Assembly (NCBI RefSeq): GCF_019649055.1
Contig: NW_026570332.1
Span: 186,001 to 250,000 of the forward strand
Source of the DNA: Paramacrobiotus metropolitanus
Taxonomy: Eukaryota > Tardigrada > Eutardigrada > Parachela > Macrobiotidae
DNA length: 64,000 bases
Reading direction: 5' to 3'
Part shown: positions 44,561 to 57,899 of the stretch, piece by piece
Position numbering within the stretch: position 1 is the stretch's first letter
Layout: each line of letters starts with the position of its first letter
The notes under the pieces: generated by a model
What the model saw: the letters and a program-made list of their open reading frames with translations, nothing else
Told to the model about the DNA's origin: nothing
Databases searched by the model: none
Program-made: the position numbers and the translations under genes

Positions 44561-47500
44561 TCACACAGGTATTATTTCCGCCAATAGTTCTCGTAAAGAA
44601 TCCCACAAAGCACTCAACTCATCCGACTGCGTTTCTCCACGCGTAAGAGTCATATCCACTAAATCTGAAATATTCTGTCTCAACTCAAACAACGCTGAAG
44701 CGATTTTCTGCTCCGCAGTAAACGCCACCCGTTCATTGCCCTCAAAAAACAGTAAAACATCTTCGTCGTCATCCTTCTCTACCATTTTCAGATCTTTTCC
44801 TCCAAACAATACCATCGTTAACATTGGCACCACCGACACATCCCGAACAATCGTTTTCCGCGTTTCCCCGGATTTAAATTTCGAGTGATAAACAAGCCAT
44901 GGATGGCGCAATCCGTTAACGTCATATAAAACGGACTCCTTGCTAAGCTCGACCAGCGTATCGGTTTCCGGCAAAGTTATCACAAGATTCTTGTTTATCC
45001 GTCCTTTCTTGATCAATCCGTAGCTGGTTTTGAGAACATGATTACCAACTCCGGCGGTCAAAGCTGCTTTGATGAACGCGGTGTTACGGGCGAATTCATT
45101 CACGGCTGAATTCTGATCCATCGCATCGTCGACATTTTCCAGAAGAAAGCACTGAAACAAATGCCCTGCCAAAACTTGCCGGATACCATCGATGAACTTC
45201 ATATGATCCTTTTCAACCGCAAAACTCTCAGTAAACTCTTCCAACTGGGCTTCGTTGTTTGCCGTTTCCAGCCAGGTAGAAAAGAAATTCGTCAGCGCAA
45301 TGTGGTCGCTCTCTGTGCCGCCGGCGAATCTCTCCTTCAAGCTCTTGATTTGTGCCTTATTATCCAGTCGACCAACGAAGGGATCACGATTTGTGGTCAG
45401 AAAACTCGCAATGCTCAAAACGGGATTGAGACATCGCAAAAGAGCCGCATAAACCAGAGCGATGGAAAGTCGGGGATGCGTGGTAAAATGTGCTGCTCGC
45501 TCCCCCATTACGGTCAACGACTCGTCGGAATTCAAAATTCGCAGTTCAATAAGCTCATCAACCGCTGCTTCAATGCCCTCCAGTTCGGGTGGCTCCGGTA
45601 ACTGGCTAAGGAAATCCTTGGCTCGAGTTGTCGGCTGGCAGAACAGCTTTCCATCCAAGATTACCTTCTCCAAAGCCGTCCGTCTTATCTCCGGCTCAGG
45701 GAACGGCTCCATATCATCGTAGCGCTCTCTACTGTACAAACGATAGCATTCTCCGGAACGCACTCTACCAGCTCGCCCACGTCGCTGCAATGCATTGGCC
45801 TTGGAGATCCACTGAATATCCAGTGTCGCGATCCCGCGTTCTGGGTTAAAGGTCTGGCCGCGCTGATTGCCGACGTCTACCACATAGCGGATATCATTAA
45901 TCGTAATTGCGGTCTCCGCAATATTCGTTGCTAATACTATTTTGCGCTGATGAGGCCCCACATTTTCAAAAACACGATGCTGATCAGCTAACGAAACCAT
46001 CGAATGCAATACCAGGATTTTATGCCGGTCACTTCGATAAAACGACGTTTGAATACGATTTCTTAGCTGCTTGATTTCCTGCCAACCCGGCAAGAAGACC
46101 AGTATTCCACCTTCTGGTCGCACCGCATCGATCTGCTGGATTAACTTCAAGACTAAATCTAAATCTGTCCTCGGATCATTATTATCTTTGCCCAATGCAG
46201 AGCCACCAAGAAATTTGCAAACTTCCGGTAAGAAAAATTCCCGTACTGGATGCAGATATCCCTCCACCTGGACGACTGGGCAATCATCAAAATACTGACT
46301 CAACAAATCCGAGTTGAAAGACGCCGACATAAGGACAACACGCACATCCGGATTGGATTTAACGGCATTCTTGAGCAAGGACAGTAGCACATCAATTAAA
46401 ACATCGCGTTCATGAACTTCGTCCACAATAACATGCGAAACGCCTTTCAAGGTGGGATTTGTCTGTAAACGACGCAGAAGGATGCCGGTTGTGCAAAAAA
46501 ACACACATCCAGGATCCTGCGGCAGAGTCGATTCCAGTCGGACTTGATAACCAACAGAACGTCCCAGTTCCTCGTTGCGCTCGAAAGCTACCCGTTCAGC
46601 CAAGGATATAGCGGAGATTCGACGTGGCTGAGTTACGACTATCCTGGCATCGGTTCCGCGATTGGATTCCACCAGACTTTCCAACAAATACTGTGGTATT
46701 TGTGTGGATTTCCCCGAACCAGTTTCACCACTTATCAGAGTGACTTGATTTTCCTTTATCGTTTCTAGAAAATATATATATACATATATCAACTGAATTC
46801 GTAAACTAATAGGAGCTACGAAACCTGATTAACAATTACTACTGGGTAATACTTGCTAGCGTTGGTACCTAATTTTGCACCTGAAAAGGATGGCAATAAC
46901 CGGCGCAATACAAATTTTTAATACTAGTACCATTCTGTAATTTTTGAGAGCCTGGGTAGCGGATAGTAAAGAACAAAGACGACAATTTAAATCGAACTAA
47001 GAAAATGCAATCATCAGTCAACCAACAATTAGCTTACACTGCCAACCAATATAATTATAATAAACCCACAAAGTAAGTACTGCACTCTCATTTCATGGAA
47101 ATCCAACGAAGCATAGAAATGTAAACAGTAAACTGCGATAGAAAATGAAATTCAGAAAAAAACTAGGTAAAAAAATTACGCTTCGAACGGTTAAAGTAAA
47201 CGTTCAAAATGGATAGATTTCAAATTAAACGAGCTACTAATTATAACTTTGTCTTACAACTTACTCTCTAACTGAGAATGTGAAATGTAAGCGCCAGATT
47301 GCATAACCCACCTAAGATTTCTTCACGCTTCATGTAAACTGGTAATGATTTCCGAAAATCCAGAACAGCGTTGATCTTAGAATCCTGAGAGTTTTTCTGC
47401 CTAATATGTGCTGCGTAAAGATCATCATTGGTGTTTTCCATTTCGAAACGAGATCGCATACTTTTCAAGGGTTCTCCGGTGATCAGGTCCGTGAATTCGA

Positions 47501-48173
47501 TTTCACCGTCTTCCATCACTTCTTTCACTTCTTCGGGCAGCGGAAACGATTCACGGCTTTCCTCGCATTCTTTGAAAATGAGGACATCTTCAAAGAATTT
47601 CCGGTTCCAGTTTTCGATATCGGCCAAGGATTTCTCAGCTAGAGTGATTTTGGACGGCGCATAGCGCTTCTTCTTGATTTCTTGCGCACCGTCCCAAGTG
47701 TACAGAATCGGTTTATTATTCCTATCCAAGAGCCCCATAGATTTCAAACTGGCACAAGCGTTGGCACATGCAATCCGGGTAGCTTCTCCTTTGGTGGCGC
47801 CCTTCCCGTAAAACACCAGACTGTTTGGCCATTTTAACGACACGACGGCTTCCCAAAACGTTAAGCCACCGGCGGGCAGTTTACGGACGTCGATGGTTAA
47901 CTGGAGGACATTCCGATCCGCGTGTTCTTGAAGCAGAGCTGCCAGGTATAGGAGAATATCCTTCGCGTAGGGGAATGAATGCAGAGCACGAAGAGTATTG
48001 TCATTCGTACGGGGTTCGTACGATACAGAAGAACGCGGCTGCGCTTGTTCCGTCAAGGATCCGTGGAATTTGGACACCAGAATCTGAGTAGATGGAAGAG
48101 GCATATGCAGAAGGGTTCTGTTGATTAACCGATTTATTCGCAGAAGTGTGATAATACTTCTAGAAACAAACAT
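44561..48173 (-). CDS. DHX30: DHX30-like mitochondrial DExH-box RNA helicase
   Basis: Two exons, 48173-47312 and 46764-44561, joined in phase to 1021 residues (human 1194). The first 25 residues are Arg-rich without acidic residues (FVSRSIITLLRINRLINRTLLH), a likely mitochondrial presequence. A double-stranded RNA-binding-like domain follows at about 115-150 (FWEAVVSLKWP, GKGATKGEATRIACANAC). The helicase core has GETGSGKST (about 300-308), DEVH (about 403-406), LMSAS, and QRRGRAGR of motif VI. A ratchet/OB-fold end follows. DHX30 helps assemble the mitochondrial ribosome and binds mRNA. The dsRBD-like plus DEVH layout supports DHX30 over DHX9 or DHX36. Confidence 0.88.
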
Positions 48174-48633
48174 TTTCACATTTTTCTAAAACCGTGTTTT
48201 TCCAACCGAGCTACAAATAACGCTCAGCAGTGAAATTTATTTAACCTAACTCATAACTGCAAACAGTCGCGGGCAACAAGAGCCGCAAAATCTTAACAAT
48301 CGAAAGTTAAATTCCATAGACAGCTGGAATTCCATTGCGTATATGTACCCTGTATGCGCAAAATTTTTGGAACCAGCTTTATTACTCCCAGTGATTCCGT
48401 AGTGCAGTGGCCCCTCCAGCGGTACTTGACTGAGTTAACGTTAACCCATTTCCAGTACAAGCTGTGCCTGGTTCAGGATACATACGAGGCTTCCTGTTTC
48501 TGATTTCCGCGTCAGATTTTCCGAATTGGTACTGATCAGAAGTCCAACTGGTGATACTCATTGGGCATAATTATGTAACTGATCGTTCTGTTTAATCTGT
48601 TACCATCACATTGGCGAAAAGACGAAGAGCGGA
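48174..48633. other. Intergenic, possible upstream exon
   Basis: An ATG at 48354 opens 49 codons (GTSFITPSDSVVQWPLQ, LTHFQYKLCLVQDTY) that look mildly protein-like but could not be joined to anything. Otherwise this is probably the DHX30 leader. Confidence 0.3.
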
Positions 48634-48987
48634 TTGCAAACGGTATCGAGAGCGGAGAGCCTGACCTGTGTATTTCATAACATTTCAAACACAGAAGGGA
48701 TCTGGTTAGCTATCATTGAGTGGGTTCCTCCGCATGCGTATCTTCTAACTTTTGTGCGCGCCTCGAATTATACCACCATGACCGTGGCGAAGATAGCTGG
48801 GAATCGCATCCGATTCCAGGAAGCGGCGGAATTAGCGAACCGGCCGCACACCTCCTTGTTCAAAGAAGAAGGCTATCTGGATGTGCGCGTACCTGTTGCT
48901 AGACTGAACGCAGTTATGTTGGTTGAAAAATCGAAAAAAAAATCATCAGTGAACGGATTAGGGTTCAGAATTTTCAAATTTCGTTAA
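48634..48987 (+). CDS. Candidate exon, unknown protein
   Basis: An open frame of 117 codons without an ATG at its start. It has protein-like composition (GIWLAIIEWVPPHAYLLTF, TVAKIAGNRIRFQEAAELA, DVRVPVARLNAVMLVEK). It stands 260 bp before a Lys-rich frame on the same strand, and the two may belong to one gene, but no in-phase splice could be shown. No family is recognised. Confidence 0.35.
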   Translation: MQTVSRAESLTCVFHNISNTEGIWLAIIEWVPPHAYLLTFVRASNYTTMTVAKIAGNRIRFQEAAELANRPHTSLFKEEGYLDVRVPVARLNAVMLVEKSKKKSSVNGLGFRIFKFR

Positions 48988-49106
48988 AAAATAAAATTAT
49001 TTATAAGATGTGAACTAGCAGCAGTTTATCACTACACGGCTTTTCAGGTTGAAAAAGTGGAAAATCGTAATGGAATATGCCATATCCGTGGATTACTGAC
49101 CAAAAC

Positions 49107-49770
49107 ATGCTGAATAGCCCTCTGACAGAAGATATTATCGAGGTGAAAAATCCTCACCAGGTTGTCGAGTTTTCCGGGCCTTCCAGTTTTTCTGGAGTGA
49201 ATCGCGCCTGCACTCTGCAGGCTTTGGGAAACGAGTGATAGTGGAGTGTCGACTGATTTGTCGACCGCTGCGGCGGTAGAGGAATCTTTTTCCGATGCGA
49301 CGGTGTCGATTGTATCGACCCCTACCAAGAAGCGAAAATTTAAGACTACACAGCGAATAATGTGCGACGGTGCAGCCTTGGAAACTGCCACCGGGAAAAC
49401 GGTCGGTTTTGAAGAAGAGACGCAATCGGAGCCGAATGCAGAAACAGCAACTAATTCGAAGAAAAAGAAAAAGAGGGCAGAAAAGGAAGCGGAGCTTCGG
49501 AAAGTGGAATCCGGAAGCGGCTGGCCTCAGAGTTGCGTTAATGAGTTTGAGATTGCGCAGTTTATGGCTGATAATGAACAGCCACACGCGACGAAAAAAA
49601 GAAAGAAATCCAAGAGACAGGACGAAACAATGGAAGTGGAGTCGCAAACGTATGAATATAATGAAACTTCGGATAACCTGATCGGGGCTTCAGATGTTAC
49701 GGCTGATGCTGATGTTTTGAGGAAAAAGAAGAAGCGTACGAAATCCAGTGTGGCGGATATGGAAGCCTAG
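49107..49770 (+). CDS. Candidate Lys-rich nucleolar-type protein, frame interrupted
   Basis: Two frames. From ATG 49107, about 40 codons (LTEDIIEVKNPHQVVEFSG) end in TGA TAG near 49235. From about 49231 a second frame runs 175 codons to 49770, ending in Lys/Arg clusters (TPTKKRKFKT, SKKKKKRAEKEAE, TKKRKKSKRQ, RKKKKRTK). Such tails are typical of nucleolar proteins, for instance RNA polymerase I subunit POLR1G, but the resemblance is composition only. A CTCTGCAG acceptor at 49220 could start the second part as its own exon. One gene broken by one base is equally possible. Confidence 0.4.
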
Positions 49771-52389
49771 AGTTGTATTTGCTCAGCCTGCTTTGCAGGT
49801 GCAGATGGTACTTTCTCTACCTAGCTATGCCTATCAGTCCAGTAGAAATATTACTCTTGGAATAAGGAAATAAATTTAATTTTATGGAATGCTTGTGTTG
49901 GTCAAGGCTTATTCGCCAGGTTTAACTTTTACACAAACTATTATTTTAAAATGAGAATATAATTATGCGTTGAAGTTTCTTGGTTGCGGGCCTGCGGCTC
50001 AATTTTTTTGCGAAACAAATTAGGTAATCCCTTATTAAGCAGAAATACTCCTGCTAAATGAAAAATCTGTCTTATAATGTCCATACTTTAATCGTAATTC
50101 GAAATTTTATGACAAATCGTAGTCTTAAAATGGGAACTGTCAGAGGCGTACGACTGCGCCTGGTGCGTACGGTCCACACAGGACGTACTTGCACCATTGC
50201 TTGCCGTTACCACCTCTCTCACTGTACGTACGTGTGCTGCTGCACTGCACTCATCCGCTGAAGCGGATATACGCAGCGCATACACTGAGCCACACTTGCT
50301 CTCTCGTTCCTCTTTCGCAGTATGACTCAGCGTTCATACGCTCGCGTTGGATAGAGTCCAGTCTGCGCATCATCACACAGCTGATGGCACACAGCACGTG
50401 CTTGCCGCCAGTTGCTTCTTTCATGCCTTGACGGACGCTCAAGAGCTTTTCGAGCACACACTTGCTTGGCCATCACGGCTATGTTCTTGCTTTCCTGCTA
50501 TTACGCAGCATTGCTCCCCTTTATTTGTCAATAAAGCATCACTCGTGATCTCCTCGTGCTTATCTGTTACAGAACTGCGATTACAACAATCGTAGTCGTA
50601 GTTTCCCGGATGTTGTAGCAACGTTGTAAAAATTTTGCTTATTACTCGTACAACACTTCCCGACCATACTTTGACCACAACTGAAATCTGACCCAGCCCA
50701 GCAGAGGCGTGATAGGCGGAGATATCCCGCTTATTCTAATTATTAATAAGCGGAAGCAGGATTTTATTTTGTAACATCATACGGAAATGTTCCCAAATCA
50801 GTATTTCAATCATGGTCGCATGGGATATCTATAAAAAAAACTATCATAGCAGAGATGCAGTTACTACGGTATAATCAGTTATGTAAATCAAAAAATGCAA
50901 TACGATTTTAACTATGCAGTGGGGTAACACAGTTTGAACTTTGATGTGACTAAATAACGCAAAACGTCTGCAATAAAAGGTGGCCAGTGAAAGGCGCATA
51001 ATAAATAACAGAGCTCGCAAAATATTAATAAGCGACCATGGCCATTTTATTAAGCGGCTTATCATTTTCGAAAAATCAATAATTCTACCTACTGTGCAGT
51101 TTGGTCAGTGCGGTTTCAAGTTTGTATTCGCATTCACCACCATTAACTGCATGCAAAGCTACACATATAATTCTTTTATGGTGATTCTGGCAAAACTGCC
51201 CATTGGCCGGTTTGCTACGATTGTTATAGGAAGAAGGAAAGCCCCTCGCTCCTACAACATCGATCTACAACAAGTTTTTCGAAATACAACATTTTCCTTA
51301 AACCTTTTCGCGTCGATACTTCCGAGAATAACAACAAAAAATGCTACAACAAAGCTGACTCGCGTACACACTTTTTCTGCGATTGTTGGTACTCGTAGGT
51401 ATCTGTTGTACTCTGTCTATCTATTGTACTCCGAATTACGATTGAAGTATGGACATTATAGATGATCGGCAATAGCGCAAAATTTGCTAGCTGTCCTCAA
51501 ATTTGGACGATAACACTGAAAGCATATTACACGATCTCTCACATTCGGAGGGGCTTCACCTTTGAAGGATTTTTGGAACTGGAAAAGTTTATCCTGACGG
51601 TACTTGTTTTAGCCTTCAGGAAACATTAACCACGAGTTATAAGGTATCAGATACTGGATAGTAGATTGTAAAACTGCAGGTGCAGAACAATTAATAACAT
51701 GTGTAATGTTATTGTATTTTTTCGAACACTCATCACTGGTATGTGGAATATTAAAAAAACCTACTACGATGTGGGTTGTGAGAATGCTGCCGGCGATTCC
51801 GCAATTCATACTTGCAAAACATGTGGAACGTAACGTTAATGCGTTCTTGAGAGTTGTATTACTACTGCTGCTTTCGTATTCACGCCGGTTTGCCGTTATA
51901 TGACAACAGCGAGTACCCATTGTGGCGCTTTTACTACCGGCAAATTTAATAATTTGTCAGTAGTTCGAGTACCTACTCATTACCCATAGATTTCCATAAT
52001 TCGGATCTAAAATGCCGTCGATGCGGACGTGAACTTCTCTGCACACGTTGTCATGCTCCAACAGTCTAGACGAACGAGATTTCTGGCATACATGCTGGCT
52101 ATTGATCAAAGAGAATTTTTATTGTCAATACGACACTGTAAAGAAGATGAATTTAATCGTATCCAGAGGCGCAAAAGAAACAACGGGTTAGAATTTCGTT
52201 GTGCAGTAATTGTTAATTACGTATCAATAATATCGGCAGTGAAAGTGGCTTGCAACTTAAGCCTGTCAGTTGTTTTTTCTTACGGTGAAAGTGTGAGCAG
52301 TCGTTGGTCTTTCTCTGTGCAGCAGTTTCTGTCTGTTTAAAGGATCAAATTTTAAAATTACACCATATTTTAAAAATAAATTGGTCAGA
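49771..52389. other. Long intergenic region, nothing firm
   Basis: Open frames at 50980-51465 and 51706-51903 are short, without recognisable domains or ATG contexts. Low-complexity TACG-rich words lie at 50140-50300. The 5' leader of the MOXD1-like gene should be at the right end. Confidence 0.5.
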
Positions 52390-55300
52390 ATGCGTCATTC
52401 AGATGCTGCGGTGTGCGGATTATTCTACAATCTTATGAGAATTATTTCCATAAGCATGTCGTCAGCTGCTCAGGAATTCGAACAGGAAGTGCTCTTAAAC
52501 AAAGAAAATGAGTATTATTTAAAATGGAATTTTGTGGATGACTATATTGATCTGCATCTCAGCGCCAAAACATCCGGCTGGCTGGGTTTTGGATTCTCGC
52601 CTAACGGAGGTATGGACCAATCGGATGTATTATTTGCATTCGTGGACAACCACACAGGTCAAGCCAATGTGACGGTACGTATTGAGTATTTACTGTTGTA
52701 TCTATATATAAATTAATATATGCATATGGCATCATAGAATACATTTTAGTATTTTACCATTTATCTAGGCGCCACTGGCAAAATGTATATAACAGTGGCA
52801 ATAATTTTCAAGTTTAAATTTCGTTTTTCTGCACAAGCAAGCAGGAAATTAAAATGATGGGTCCTTAGGAAAGCATCGTCTGCTAAACAGGCTTGCTAAT
52901 ACTTTAGGATAGGTTTATCACAGTTTCGCAACCTGCCAGCGTACAACTACAGCTGGACAAGCAGCAAGACTGGACGTTGTTGAGTGCGAATAGAAACGCT
53001 ACGCATCTCGCCGTTCGTGTCCGGCGGAAATTGGACACGTGTGATTCGATGGACCGCCCCATTACTGTGAGGATTGTCAATGGCTTTTTTCGGTTTTGAT
53101 TTTTTTATGAACGGTGATATGTCCACAACAAAAGCTTTTTAATACTACGGGTACGTGTTTTTACTCTGATCCGTCTGCTTGGTTTACACAGCAAGACACC
53201 ATGCGGGTGATATTTTCTCTGGGACGCGACCAACCTGTTGATTACCTGCACCCGGCAATGCATTTTTTTCGCGGTTCTCGCAGCTTAATCCTGCTCGACA
53301 AATCTTTGGCCGTAAGAAAAATGGGAGCAGCGATAAGCCCACCAATCGTTAAAAACTGGAATGTGCTTGTTGACGCTGTAAGTACAGCACTTGTACATGT
53401 ACTCGTATATAACATTACACCAGGATTATTGTGCACTATGCAGTGCTGTCATTCACCCAATGTACAATACTGAGCCTACTGACTTATCGTTAATATAAAA
53501 TAAGCAGTGTGTTACACTCTCAAAATGATCGGTAATTGCTGTGCTGCCAAATATAAGGATAATTACAGTGCCTCGAAAAATTTTTAATCTATAGATGTAT
53601 CTCTCCTCGAAAACTAAATTTGCTTGTAAGCTTACAAAATAAGCTGTACATGGAAACACGTTTAAGCTCTTAAAGAAATCTGCGACCAATTTTAGTCTGG
53701 CAAAATCATGAAATTGGTTAGTTATCACTTGTTTCTGGCCAAGTAGAGGCATATGTATTAATCACAACAAAAATTTTTGGACATTTGGCTTGCAAAATGC
53801 ACGTAGGATTGAAGTTTTCTGTTTTTATGTAAGCACAGTACGGCGCACGTATACCCGGCCCAGTTAATCAGATTGGTTGCAACAGGTTATTATACCGGAA
53901 GGGGTCACTTCCATGTATCATTGTGAATTGGCTCTCATTCCAGAATTCCAGAAGAAATACCAACTTGTGAAGGTGATTGATTCATTACGCAATGCTTTTT
54001 GAGCTCAACCAGAAGAATTTGATCAAGTTACCAGTAAACCGATGGGTATCGCTGGAAAATTAATTTGTATCTGTAGACTGTGCCCAAAATCGATGATGGC
54101 AACATCGATTTAGTGCATCATATGATGATGTACTTATGCGACGACTCCATAACGGATTCTTTTGGACCGAAGAAATTTACCTGTATGACACAAAACACCA
54201 GCGATCCTAATCTTCTGCCCGGAATACAGCTGATAACACATTGCGCTACAATACTTTCGGCTTGGGCCGTTGGTGGATCGGTAAGATGACAAGGTCATTA
54301 AAACTCTTCGTTGGACTTGTGATATTCACTATAAATGCACTGAGCAACCGTTTATGGAATTTGATGAATCTTACATATTTTCGTTCAGGACGTAAATTTT
54401 CCGGAGGAGGCTGGGCTTCCGATCGGTCCGGAATTAAATGGTCGCTTTGTCTACATTGAAATGCATTACAACAATCCATTCGGAAAACGTAAGTACAATC
54501 CATGCATCGTATCCTGGTGCCTACTTGAAGATGTTAATTTAACAGGCAGGATGGACAGCTCTGGGATGAACTTCCAGTTAACGGATAAACTACGCAAGTA
54601 TGATGTGGGGATCATGACCCTTGGCAGTAGTAGTTTTGAAGGTACGTCTTCGTTTTCACTAACTCACTACAAACCAGAATTCTGTATGGACAACGGAACA
54701 TGAAATATTTACTTATCACTTTCGATTATTTATGTAATTCATCTTTTTCATTGTCACCAATTATTTTCTTCAGATACAATGATCATCCCCCCTGGGGCCA
54801 TATCATTTCGACAATTCGGGGTTTGTTCGGACAGTTGCACACGTGACGTAAGTACAGACTGAGCAAGTATTAGATGACCGGTGCTGACAACTGACATGTG
54901 CGTTAATTAATTAATGGAAAAGCGATTGAGTTATAAAATTCCGGCAATGTAAGTTTAAAAGCAGCTAAAACATAAACATTATGTGTTTTTTTGCTAGTAC
55001 TCGTAATTGTCGTTACTGTTTTTCAATGGGGCCATTTCAGTTATTACCAGCGGATGGCGTTTCTGCATTCAAAATAATTCTCCACAGCCATCTTCTTGGT
55101 AAGTGCATTTGTGCTTACGTACGTACAACGCAAAAAGTAATAAAAGAATCAAGCAGCTCGATGCACATCATGTCCTGATTAGTCTGCGCATTTGCATATT
55201 AGATTTGCTATTATATTTTGTGGTTGTTTGGTAAATAATAAGCATTATCGTTCGACCCATAAGGTAGGAAACTGCGTGTCCGCCATATTAGAAACAATAC

Positions 55301-56705
55301 TGAGCTGCCGGTACTTTCGGAGGACAACCATTACGATTTCAACTACCAAGAAGCTAGAGGAATCAATCCCGTGCGAAAACTGGAGCAGGTAATAGCTGTC
55401 TTCATTTTCTTTGACATGATTTCGAAACCCCACAATCCATGTCCTGTATTTTTCCAGGGTGATCAACTGATATTCCAGTGCGAGTACTCAAATAATGCTC
55501 CTGGAAACACGGCAGTCTTTGTACGTGAGTATAAAACTTGCTAACAGAAGTCGAAATACGTCTTTAATTAGCGTGTGGTATTAATTAATCGTTCAATCAA
55601 AGTCAAACATACCTTTATATAGGGCGGTATGGCGACTTCCGATGAAATGTGTTTTGGGGTACTTTATTATTATCCAAAAACCAATTTGAGCTCATGCCAA
55701 TCTTCCTACGCTGTCGACACCGCTGTTAATTTCCTGGCCATACCAGATGCGATTCAGACGTAAGTCTTCTAAGTGAGCCCGCTCTTCCTTGACATTTCCT
55801 AGTTTTGTTAATTTGAGCGCAATATATGTATAACTATGCGCGCTACAAACTGCACAGTGGCGCTCACTTTTTAGCCAAACACAGATCACATTAAATTTGT
55901 GGTTGACATTCCATATGTTTGGCGTATGCGCATAACCATTCGGAGTTTTCCGGCTTGGGACATAACTTATCAAAACGATGAAAATTGTTTGTAAGTTTTG
56001 AAGAATTTTTTTCTGTACGGCACTTTCTCCTTGCTCCTTAGTATGTATGTACATATTCTTGTGTTTAATTTGATCACGACGCCGTACGACAAGCGTATCG
56101 CACTGTAATTACTGCTGGTGTTAACGTTTCGTAAGTATGGTACTTACAGTAATTTATTAACATTATCATTTTACCGTCGTACTGGTACATTTCCCCTTTT
56201 TTGTGAGTCATTTCCTGCATTATCGCACGTAAACATTCCCTGCCTTGGCAGTTTACAAGCTCTCCGGGCGCAACAGCAGCGGAACGCTATCGGCACCGAT
56301 CCAACCGCACCAAACGGAACAATCGCATATACCGAGATGGACAGATATACGGAAATAATGGCTTTGCATCCGGTAATCAGGCGGGCTCTGGCTAATTTTT
56401 CGTGGACGCCTGAAAAAATTCAAACTTTACAAAACGCCTACGATACTTCTGATGGATTTGCAACGTGCAAAATTACTGGAGCGAATTTGACTGGTCCTCG
56501 TTTCGCTCCACAGTCGGTTTTGCATTTTACACCTCTGGCCGTGGATAGTGGGGCGCAGTGTTCTTCCGGACTGGGCACTAACGGACAAAGCAACAGCACT
56601 GCTGATGCGAAAATAATATCGAATGCGACAAAACAGAAACCGAATGGTGTTTCGTCGATACACACCATCTACACATCTATTTGCGGCTTATGTCATGTGC
56701 GTTGA
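52390..56705 (+). CDS. MOXD1: DBH-like copper monooxygenase (MOXD1 family)
   Basis: Thirteen exons: 52390-52674, 52908-53066, 53192-53377, 53886-53972, 54077-54280, 54389-54488, 54546-54641, 54774-54847, 55041-55098, 55264-55388, 55458-55520, 55623-55759 and 56252-56705. An N-terminal DOMON domain (WLGFGFSPNGGMDQSD) is followed by two copper-binding monooxygenase domains. CuH ligands: VHH in DLVHHMMMY and His in EMHYNNP. CuM ligands: HSH in ILHSHLLG and Met in DEMCFGVLYYYP. MOXD1 is a secretory-pathway relative of dopamine beta-hydroxylase with unknown substrate. The N-terminus (residues 1-30) is only weakly like a signal peptide, so an extra 5' exon or a later start is possible. The C-terminal 100 residues (after LNFSWTP-like text) are Ser/Thr/Asn-rich without a membrane anchor. 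Confidence 0.88.
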
Positions 56706-57074
56706 TTGTGTACGACTTTTATTGTACCTGACTGTAAACGCACGTATATAAACGTCTCAAAGTGACTTATTTTTGCGTTTTCTTCTGGCCGGTTTTCTTC
56801 TCCTTCCCTTATCCAAAACTTTGTAATAACAGTTATATGTACGGTGCATTCTCCTTTCCTGTTGCTTCGCACAATAAAGTACTGTAGTTCTTATATTTTA
56901 TGTAATAAATACGCGTACGGCAAATGCAACAAGTTATTAAAACCGAAATAACCACACTGTGGCTAACTGTTTGCTAGTAAATCTAGTTATTTTGATTTCG
57001 TTTGAATATCTGGTTTTGAATTATTACAAAAAGATAATAACCGTGTCTAGCGTTATCTCGACTAAAAAAAATTT
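56706..57074. other. Intergenic, nothing recognised
   Basis: 3' region of the MOXD1-like gene with an AATAAA near 56873; it ends at the tRNA discriminator base. Confidence 0.6.
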
Positions 57075-57164
57075 TCCGACGACTGAGAATTGAACTCAGG
57101 ACCTGACGGTATCTGATGCTTATGTCTCTACAGCCGTCCGCTCTGCCAACTGAGCTATCGTCGG
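57075..57164 (-). tRNA. tRNA-Tyr (GTA) with intron
   Basis: The minus strand folds as a full cloverleaf. The acceptor stem CCGACGA pairs with TCGTCGG, with discriminator A. The D arm contains AGCTCAGTTGGCAGAGC. The anticodon stem GACGG/CCGTC encloses a loop with anticodon GTA. The T arm is CTGAG-TTCAATT-CTCAG. A 17-base intron follows the base 3' of the anticodon, the usual place in nuclear tRNA-Tyr. The mature tRNA is 73 bases. A-box and B-box sequences are normal, so it is likely active. Confidence 0.95.
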
Positions 57165-57311
57165 TTGCACGATAACACGAAACTGTTTAAGCAACTAAAT
57201 GCAAAAATTAAAATCGTTAAGTAGTAAATATCGTAATTCCAGTTGATGTCGGCGGTACAATCCAAAAAGCGAAGCAAACCGATTTTTGTACTGAAGCAGT
57301 CGTACCGCTGC

Positions 57312-57493
57312 TTTTAAATAATAATAATATCGCACATAGAAATTGAAGGTTAGTAAGAACTCCAGCCTTCGATAAATTTCTAAGGAAAACGCTGCTTACG
57401 TATTTTAAATAATAATAATATCGCACATAGAAATTGAAGGTTAGTAAGAACTCCAGCCTTCGATAAATTTCTAAGGAAAACGCTGCTTACGAT
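57312..57493. repeat. 91-bp direct tandem duplication
   Basis: 57312-57402 and 57403-57493 are almost identical direct copies (starting TTTTAAATAATAATAATATCG, ending near CTGCTTACG). There are two copies only, with no open frame. The high identity means a recent duplication, or an assembly doubling. Confidence 0.85.
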
Positions 57494-57899
57494 TTTAAAA
57501 AAATTTGCGGGATTCGGGGAATGTGGTTTAAATCGCCCGATTTTACAGTCTCGCCTTCAGACAATCCGTGCATGCACGAAATATCGACATATTTAGGTTG
57601 TTGCAAATTTTATTATTAAAACTAATATCGTAAATATGAGCAAGGATATGAGTATCCGCGACCAGAGCGCTCAGCAATACGGTAATAAAAGAAATAAAAC
57701 AAAGGCGAACTAATACGCGTATAATAAAGACACCACAGCGCAAACGACTTATGAGTAACTGCAAATAAAAATCAACAAAAAGATGCAAAGCAGATAATCA
57801 TAGAATACAAACTATCAAAATCATCCTTTAATTACAAGATCATCGATAAAACGGAAACGCTAAAACACGTATAAATCAAAGAAGAACGCAGTTAACTGT

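Noticed and set aside
50980-51465. 161-codon plus-strand open frame
   Set aside because: AT-rich with no ATG context, domain or splice partner; length is near chance in this composition.
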